A stretch of 64,000 nt of DNA from Aedes albopictus (Eukaryota; Arthropoda; Insecta; Diptera; Culicidae). A program made the position numbers and the translations under genes. The stretch lies in contig NC_085137.1 of assembly GCF_035046485.1 (NCBI RefSeq), forward strand, positions 14,847,346 to 14,911,345. The letters are read 5' to 3'. Below are positions 57,418-64,000 of the stretch, piece after piece; positions within the stretch are counted from its first letter, which is position 1, and every line of letters starts with the position of its first letter. The notes below the pieces were generated by a model. The model did no database searches. It had not been told where the DNA came from and saw only the letters and a list, made by a program, of their open reading frames with translations.

Positions 57418-59268
57418 TGACATGAGATGATATGAAAGATGAGATGATAGATGAGATGAGAGATGAGATGAGAGATGAGAGATGAGATGAGAGATGAGAT
57501 GAGAGATGAGATGTGAGATGAGATGAGAGATGAGAGAGGAGAGAGGAGAGATGAGAGATGAGAGATGAGAGATGAGAGATGAGAGATGAGAGATGAGAGA
57601 TGAGAGATGAGAGATGAGAGATGAGAGATGAGAGATGAGAGATGAGAGATGAGAGATGAGAGATGAGAGATGAGAGATGAGAGATGAGAGATGAGAGATG
57701 AGATATGAGATATGAGAGATGAGAGATTAGAGATTAGAGATGAGAGATGAGAGATGAGATGAGAGATGAGAGATGAGATGAGAGATGAGAGATGAGAGAT
57801 GAAAGATGAGAGATGAAAGATGAGAGATGAGAGATGAGAGATGAGAGATGAGAGATGAGAGATGAAATATGAGAGATGAGAGATGAGAGATGAGAGATGA
57901 GAGATGAGAGATGAGAGATGAGAGATGAGAGATGAGAGATGAGAGATGAGAGATGAGAGATGAGAGATGAGAGATGAGAGATGAGAGATGAGAGATGAGA
58001 GATGAGAGATGAGAGATGAGAGATGAGAGATGAGAGATGAAATATGAGAGATGAGAGATGAGAGATAAGAGATGAGAGATGAGAGATGAGAGATGAGAGA
58101 TGAGAGATGAGAGATGAGAGATGAGAGATGAGAGATGAGAGATGAGAGATGAGAGATGAGAGATGAGAGATGAGAGATGAGAGATGAGAGATGAGAGATG
58201 AGAGATGAGAGATGAGAGATGAGAGATGAGAGATGAGAGATGAGAGATGAGAGATGAGAGATGAGAGATGAGAGATGAGAGATGAGAGATGAGAGATGAG
58301 AGATGAGAGATGAGAGATGAGAGATGAGAGATGAGAGATGAGAGATGAGAGATGAGAGATGAGAGATGAGAGATGAGAGATGAGAGATGAGAGATGAGAG
58401 ATGAGAGATGAGAGATGAGAGATGAGAGATGAGAGATGAGAGATGAGAGATGAGAGATGAGAGATGAGAGATGAGAGATGAGAGATGAGAGATGAGAGAT
58501 GAGAGATGAGAGATGAGAGATGAGAGATGAGAGATGAGAGATGAGAGATGAGAGATGAGAGATGAGAGATGAGAGATGAGAGATGAGAGATGAGAGATGA
58601 GAGATGAGAGATGAGAGATGAGAGATGAGAGATGAGAGATGAGAGATGAGAGATGAGAGATGAGAGATGAGAGATGAGAGATGAGAGATGAGAGATGAGA
58701 GATGAGAGATGAGAGATGAGAGATGAGAGATGAGAGATGAGAGATGAGAGATGAGAGATGAGAGATGAGAGATGAGAGATGAGAGATGAGAGATGAGAGA
58801 TGAGAGATGAGAGATGAGAGATGAGAGATGAGAGATGAGAGATGAGAGATGAGAGATGAGAGATGAGAGATGAGATGAGAGATGAGAGATGAGAGATGAG
58901 AGATGAGAGATGAGAGATGAGAGATGAGAGATGAGAGATGAGAGATGAGAGATGAGAGATGAGAGATGAGAGATGAGATGAGAGATGAGATGAGAGATGA
59001 GATGAGAGATGAGATGAGAGATGAGATGAGAGATGAGATGAGAGATGAGATGAGAGATGAGATGAGAGATGAGATGAGAGATGAGATGAGATATGAAATG
59101 AGATATGAAATGAGATATGAGATGAGAGAAGAGATGAGAGATGAGATGAGAGATGAGATGAGATGAGAGATGAGAGATGAGATGAGAGATGAGATGAGAG
59201 ATGAGAGATGAGAGATGAGATGAGAGATGAGATGAGAGATGAGGTGAGAGATTAGACGAGAGATGAGA
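57418..59268. repeat. 1.85 kb (GATGAGA)n array with 12-bp variants
   Basis: A 7-bp unit repeats almost perfectly for 1.5 kb. The ends (57420-57540 and 58965-59260) switch to gatgagatgaga 12-bp units. The minus-strand frame of 563 codons (SHLSSLI repeats) is an artefact of a period without stops. Confidence 0.95.
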
Positions 59269-59270
59269 AA

Positions 59271-59423
59271 CAGTGGTTCTCAAGCTGGGGTTACGGGCCA
59301 TGCTGTATTCGCAAGAACCTAAAGAGCGAGGAGAAAGAGTGAATATTTGTTGGATTATGCATCTCAAGGGGTATGCATTACAATGCTCTGGGGTTTTCAA
59401 ACTCGAGTTACGGGCCATGCGAA
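59271..59423. repeat. Inverted, diverged relatives of the 132-bp satellite
   Basis: 'cagtggttctcaagctgggg' then 'ttacgggccatg' recurs at about 59392-59418 and is the complement of the 'catgaccgtagtttgggaac' and 'cactg' end near 63645-63669. The style resembles hAT termini, but no matching 8-bp duplication is seen. Confidence 0.5.
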
Positions 59424-59444
59424 TTCCTCAAGAATCCTAAAGGC

Positions 59445-60072
59445 TTGAGCTTGAGCTTGATTGACCGCCCGCAGTTGCTACTCCACTATCGCCAGATCAG
59501 CTACACTCACACAAGGAACCAATGAGATAGCTGCTTGGAACTAACAGGCATCTTCAGTGTGTAAGCGTTGGTGGTCTTGTATTTTTAGGCGACAATGGCG
59601 CCTGCTGCGTCAGGTTGCAGGTCAATGGGGAAGGGGAGGGAAGTGATGATTGCAATCGCTTGCCCACATCAGGCCGTTGAATCCTCTGCGGATGTTGGTG
59701 TGTTGGTGGGAAATGTTTATTTTTGGCACATGGATCATGCATTGGTGCAAGGGTGCCAGGCGTAAAGCGATAGATTGTGTGAAGATTACTGTGAAGTAGC
59801 ACAGTCCTCTTGGTTGCATAACTTGTAGGCGTTTGACACTGTGTTGTGATTAAAATTGGAAGGAATGGAAACGGCTTTTTTTTAATCCGTTTCTGGTTCT
59901 AGCGATCGCTACGAACATACGAATATACATGAGATGTATATGTAGGAGAGAGAGAGTGAGAGAGAAAGTGGATAGAAAGATGCAAATTAGGATGAAAGAG
60001 ACGAGCCAGGGATTGAACCCAGGACCTTCTGCAAATGAATCAGAAGCGGTAGCCACTAGACCACCAAGCTCG
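59445..60072 (-). mobile_element. 628-bp tRNA-headed retroposon with 21-bp target duplication
   Basis: The minus strand begins at 60072 with a tRNA-like head: box A region 'tggtggtctagtggcta', box B GGTTCAATCCC. It ends in a (caagct)n tail at 59445-59460. Flanking copies of 'ttcctcaagaatcctaaagg' at 59424-59444 and 60073-60093 have one mismatch. It splits a satellite-related unit. A GA-rich stretch lies at 59945-59970. Confidence 0.85.
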
Positions 60073-60149
60073 TTCCTCAAGAATCCCAAAGGCGATGAGA
60101 AAGTGAAATTGGCTTTTCAAATTATGCATCTCAAGCAGCATTATACAAT

Positions 60150-60540
60150 AGGGTTGCCGAATGCCATTTGGTCGAACTCCATTTGGCCGAAAAGGTCATT
60201 TGGCCGAATGCCGTTTGGCGGAAAAATGAATGATGAAATATAGTGACCATGGCATTGCTTCCCGTTTCAGTATATCTCTAAAGAACAGTCCATGATTCAA
60301 AGAAGGAAAAAGCTTTGATAAAATATCGGTAGTTTCAACGCCAACTAATCGACGAAAATCAAAACTAGAAAGAATAGCCTATGATTGAAAAAAGGAAATA
60401 CTTTTGATGGTCATATTGGCAGTTAGAATGTCAAAAACTTCCTCTGAATTATTTTGATCATGATTCGGCCAAACGGCATTCGAAAAAAAGACCCTATCGG
60501 CCAGATGGCATTCGACCAAACGACATTCGGCCAAACGAAC
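60150..60540. mobile_element. MITE with 'tttggccgaatg' sub-terminal repeats
   Basis: Left end gggttgccgaatgccatttg and the complement of right end gttcgtttggccgaatgtcg are similar. Both ends hold several TTTGGCCGAAT-type copies; the core is AT-rich. Confidence 0.7.
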
Positions 60541-60544
60541 TGAA

Positions 60545-63540
60545 ACTTAAACTTTGCTCTTCTTCCTAGCACTTTCGGTTCTTGAGATATTCACATGGGC
60601 CGTTACCATAGATAAGAAATAACTGATGTTTCAACACATCTATATTAGGGATACTGATCCTTAGAATGATCAATCCGTAAAACATTGGCTTTTCTTCCTA
60701 GTTCTTTCGGATCTTGAGATATTCACGTAGCCCGTGATCATAGATTGGAAACCACTAATTTTTCAACATATCTATATTAGGGATACTGATCCTTACGATG
60801 ATCAATCCGTAAAACATTTGCTCTTCTTCCTAGCACTTTCGGTTCTTGAGATATTCACGAGGCCCTTGATCATAGATTGGAAACCACTGATTTTCAACAT
60901 ATTAATATTAGAGATACTGATCCTTAAGATGATCAATCCGTAAAACATTGGTTTTTCTTCCTAGCACTTTCAGATCTTGAGATACTCACGTGGCCCGTGA
61001 TCATAGATTGGAAACCACTGATTTTTCAACATATCTATATTAGAGATACTGATCCTTGAGATGATCACTCCGAAAAACATTTGCTCTTCTTCCTACCACT
61101 TTCGGTTCTTGAGATATTCACGTGGCCCGTGATCATAGATTGGAAACCACTAATTTTCAACATATCAATATAAGAGATACTGATCCTTAAGATGGCCAAT
61201 CCGTAAAGCATTTGCTCTTCTTCCTAGCACTTTTGGTTCTTGAGATATTCACGTGGCCCGTGAGCATAGATTGGAAACCACTGATTTTTCAACACATCTA
61301 TATCAGAGATACTGATCCTTGAGATGTGCAATCCGAAAAACATTTGCTCTTCTTCCTAGCACTTTCGGTTCTTGAGATATTCACGTGGCCCGTGAGCATA
61401 GATTGGAAACCACTGATTTTTCTACATATCTGTATCAGAGATACTGATCCTTGAGATGATCAATCCGAAAAACATTTGCTCTTCTTCCTAGCACTTTCGG
61501 TTCTTGAGATATTCACGTGGCCCGTGAGCATAGATTGGAAACCACTGATTTTTCAACATATCTATATTAGAGATACTGATCCTTGAGATGATCACTCCGA
61601 AAAACATTTGCTCTTCTTCCTAGCACTTTCGGTTCTTGAGATATTCACGTGGCCCGTGAGCATAGATTGGAAACCACTGATTTTTAAACATATCTGTATC
61701 AGAGATACTGAGCCTTGAGATGATCAATCCGAAAAACATTTGCTCTTCTTCCTAGCACTTTCGGTTCTTGAGATATTCACGTGGCCCCTGAGCATAGATT
61801 GGAAACCACTGATTTTTCAACATATCTATATCAGAGATACTGATCCTTGAGATGATCAATCCGAAAAACATTTGGTCTTCTTCCTAGCACTTTCGGTTCT
61901 TGAGATATTCACGTGGCCCGTGAGCATAGATTGGAAACCACTGATTTTTCAACATATCTGTATCAGAGATACTGAGCCTTGAGATGATCAATCCGAAAAA
62001 CATTTGCTCTTCTTCCTAGCACTTTCGGTTCTTGAGATATTCACATGGCCCCTGAGCATAGATTGGAAACCACTGATTTTTCAACATATCTATATTAGAG
62101 ATACTGATCCTTGAGATGATCAATCCGAAAAAAAACATTTGGTCTTCTTCCTAGCACTTTCGGTTCTTGAGATATTCACGTGGCCCGTGAGCATAGATTG
62201 GAAACCACTGATTTTTCAACATATCTGTATCAGAGATACTGAGCCTTGAGATGATCAATCCGAAAAACATTTGCTCTTCTTCCTAGCACTTTCGGTTCTT
62301 GAGATATTCACGTGGCCCGTGAGCATAGATTGGAAACCACTGATTTTTCAACATATCTGTATCAGAGATACTGAGCCTTGAGATGATCAATCCGAAAAAC
62401 CTTTGCTCTTCTTCCTAGCACTTTCGGTTCTTGAGATATTCACGTGGCCCGTGAGCATAGATTGGAAACCACTGATTTTTCAACATATCTATATCAGAGA
62501 TACTGATCCTTGAGATGATCAATCCGAAAAACATTTGCTCTTCTTCCTAGCACTTTCGGTTCTTGAGATATTCACGTGGCCCGTGAGCATAGATTGGAAA
62601 CCACTGATTTTTAAACATATCTGTATCAGAGATACTGAGCCTTGAGATGATCAATCCGAAAAACATTTGCTCTTCTTCCTAGCACTTTCGGTTCTTGAGA
62701 TATTCACGTGGCCCCTGAGCATAGATTGGAAACCACTGATTTTTCAACATATCTATATCAGAGATACTGATCCTTGAGATGATCAATCCGAAAAACATTT
62801 GGTCTTCTTCCTAGCACTTTCGGTTCTTGAGATATTCACGTGGCCCGTGAGCATAGATTGGAAACCACTGATTTTTCAACATATCTGTATCAGAGATACT
62901 GAGCCTTGAGATGATCAATCCGAAAAACATTTGCTCTTCTTCCTAGCACTTTCGGTTCTTGAGATATTCACGTGGCCCCTGAGCATAGATTGGAAACCAC
63001 TGATTTTTCAACATATCTATATTAGAGATACTGATCCTTGAGATGATCAATCCGAAAAAAAACATTTGGTCTTCTTCCTAGCACTTTCGGTTCTTGAGAT
63101 ATTCACGTGGCCCGTGAGCATAGATTGGAAACCACTGATTTTTCAACATATCTGTATCAGAGATACTGAGCCTTGAGATGATCAATCCGAAAAACATTTG
63201 CTCTTCTTCCTAGCACTTTCGGTTCTTGAGATATTCACGTGGCCCGTGAGCATAGATTGGAAACCACTGATTTTTCAACATATCTGTATCAGAGATACTG
63301 AGCCTTGAGATGATCAATCCGAAAAACCTTTGCTCTTCTTCCTAGCACTTTCGGTTCTTGAGATATTCACGTGGCCCGTGAGCATAGATTGGAAACCACT
63401 GATTTTTCAACATATCTATATCAGAGATACTGATCCTTGAGATGATCAATCCGAAAAACATTTGCTCTTCTTCCTAGCACTTTCGGTTCTTGAGATATTC
63501 ACGTGGCCCGTGACCATAGGTTGGAAACCACTGATTGTTG
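60545..63540. repeat. 132-bp satellite, about 23 monomers
   Basis: The monomer contains 'cttcttcctagcactttcgg', 'ttcttgagatattcacgtgg', 'cccgtgagcatagattggaa' and 'agagatactgatccttgaga'. Left-edge monomers (60545-61200) are more diverged, as expected for an array maintained by unequal exchange in its middle. Confidence 0.95.
61605..63512. repeat. Seven-monomer higher-order duplication in the satellite, period 927 bp
   Basis: Three rare variants recur at exactly 927 bp: 'gatttttaaacat' (61681, 62608), 'ccgaaaaaaaac' (62125, 63052) and 'aaaacctttgctc' (62400, 63327). The period equals 7 x 132 plus the 3-bp A insertion. The two copies are nearly identical. Confidence 0.9.
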
Positions 63541-63785
63541 CAATACAACTACATTGTGGTAAGTACATACTCCCTGAAGTGCAGAATTCGGAAAACCTTT
63601 TCACCTTATTTTCACATCTCTGATTCTTGAGAAATTCGCTTGGCCCATGACCGTAGTTTGGGAACCACTGAACTTAGCAAAAATGCTAAATTATTAATTG
63701 TAATTGAATAACTTATAACCTTCTAATAGGTTAGGAACTTTGTGATTTCGATCTTCACAAACTAATTATGAAACTGAAAAAAAAA
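63541..63785. other. Diverged satellite edge and unique AT-rich DNA
   Basis: One decayed monomer ends 'gtttgggaaccactg' at 63669, then about 115 bp with no feature. Confidence 0.5.
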
Positions 63786-63922
63786 CACTGCCCCGATTTA
63801 CGCACTAATTCCCAAATAGCGCTCCCCCGATTTACGCACTAATTCCCAAATAGCGCTCCCCCCAAGTTACGCTCCCCCAATTTACGCTCCCCCCGTTTTG
63901 AGCGTAAATTGGGGTTTTAGTG
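63786..63922. mobile_element. MITE, 137 bp, second copy of the 56551 family
   Basis: Ends CACTGCCCCGATTTACGC and GAGCGTAAATTGGGGTTTTA plus GTG. TA follows at 63923-63924, but AA precedes the left end, so only the right junction looks like a target site. Confidence 0.75.
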
Positions 63923-64000
63923 TATCACACGGTATTTTTAGGTTGAAAACCAGAAGTGTCCCCAATGAGGCCCCGCGGAATCTGCCTTGGGATCCTGATG
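63923..64000. repeat. Roughly 150-bp repeat, right part
   Basis: 'tcacacggtatttttaggtt' and 'accagaagtgtccccaatga' continue the unit interrupted at 56550 (compare 56398-56450). Confidence 0.65.

Noticed and set aside
57727..59418. 563-codon minus-strand open frame (SHLSSLI repeats)
   Set aside because: Product of the (GATGAGA)n array; a 7-bp unit reads as a 7-residue repeat in any frame lacking a stop.

Overview
The window looks like intergenic DNA from a culicine mosquito, most like Aedes. I infer this from the very high density of tRNA-headed SINEs ending in (GAA)n, TA-flanked MITEs, a BEL/Pao integrase relic, decayed non-LTR reverse transcriptase, and the degenerate GGAATTCC-type and gttccgggtgtcc-type repeats I associate with Aedes/Culex. 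No database search was possible. Only two genes look intact. Most long open frames are products of tandem repeats.

Layout. 1-776: two small MITEs. 777-19075: a giant inverted repeat. The left arm (777-4770) and right arm (11994 to about 19075) are about 99% identical where compared, around a 7.2 kb spacer. The arms differ by clean insertions: a 253 bp MITE in the left arm; a miniature LTR retrotransposon, a SINE, a 1.43 kb insertion and a 141 bp MITE in the right arm. The spacer holds a 3.3 kb block of 24-bp tandem repeats in several homogenised subfamilies. The outer part of the right arm is an array of about 70-bp units.

19.5-33 kb: AT-rich intergenic DNA with MITEs, SINEs, a decayed BEL/Pao integrase (minus strand) and degenerate C- or G-rich repeats. 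33-49.3 kb: a minus-strand cluster of short-chain dehydrogenase (SDR) genes of the 17beta-hydroxysteroid dehydrogenase / 3-ketoacyl-CoA reductase type. Two copies are intact four-exon genes (41268-42995, 303 aa; 48122-49250, 313 aa). A third is a pseudogene with exons 1 and 2 at 39787-40227, no exon 3, and an exon 4 relic about 6 kb away at 33434-33524. The gap between its pieces holds decayed retrotransposon fragments and AT-rich repeats.

49.6-56.5 kb: a hAT-like element with a SINE nested inside, degenerate 24-bp-family DNA, and a 1.5 kb gttccgggtgtcc-type repeat element. 56.55-63.92 kb: a satellite-rich block with a G-rich minisatellite, a 1.85 kb (GATGAGA)n array and a 132-bp satellite with a 7-mer higher-order duplication. 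It is bounded by two copies of one MITE family and sits inside a single unit of a roughly 150-bp repeat.

The SDR genes are probably ER-membrane oxidoreductases of lipid or steroid metabolism. I see no functional link between them and the repeats, apart from a MITE inside an intron of one gene.
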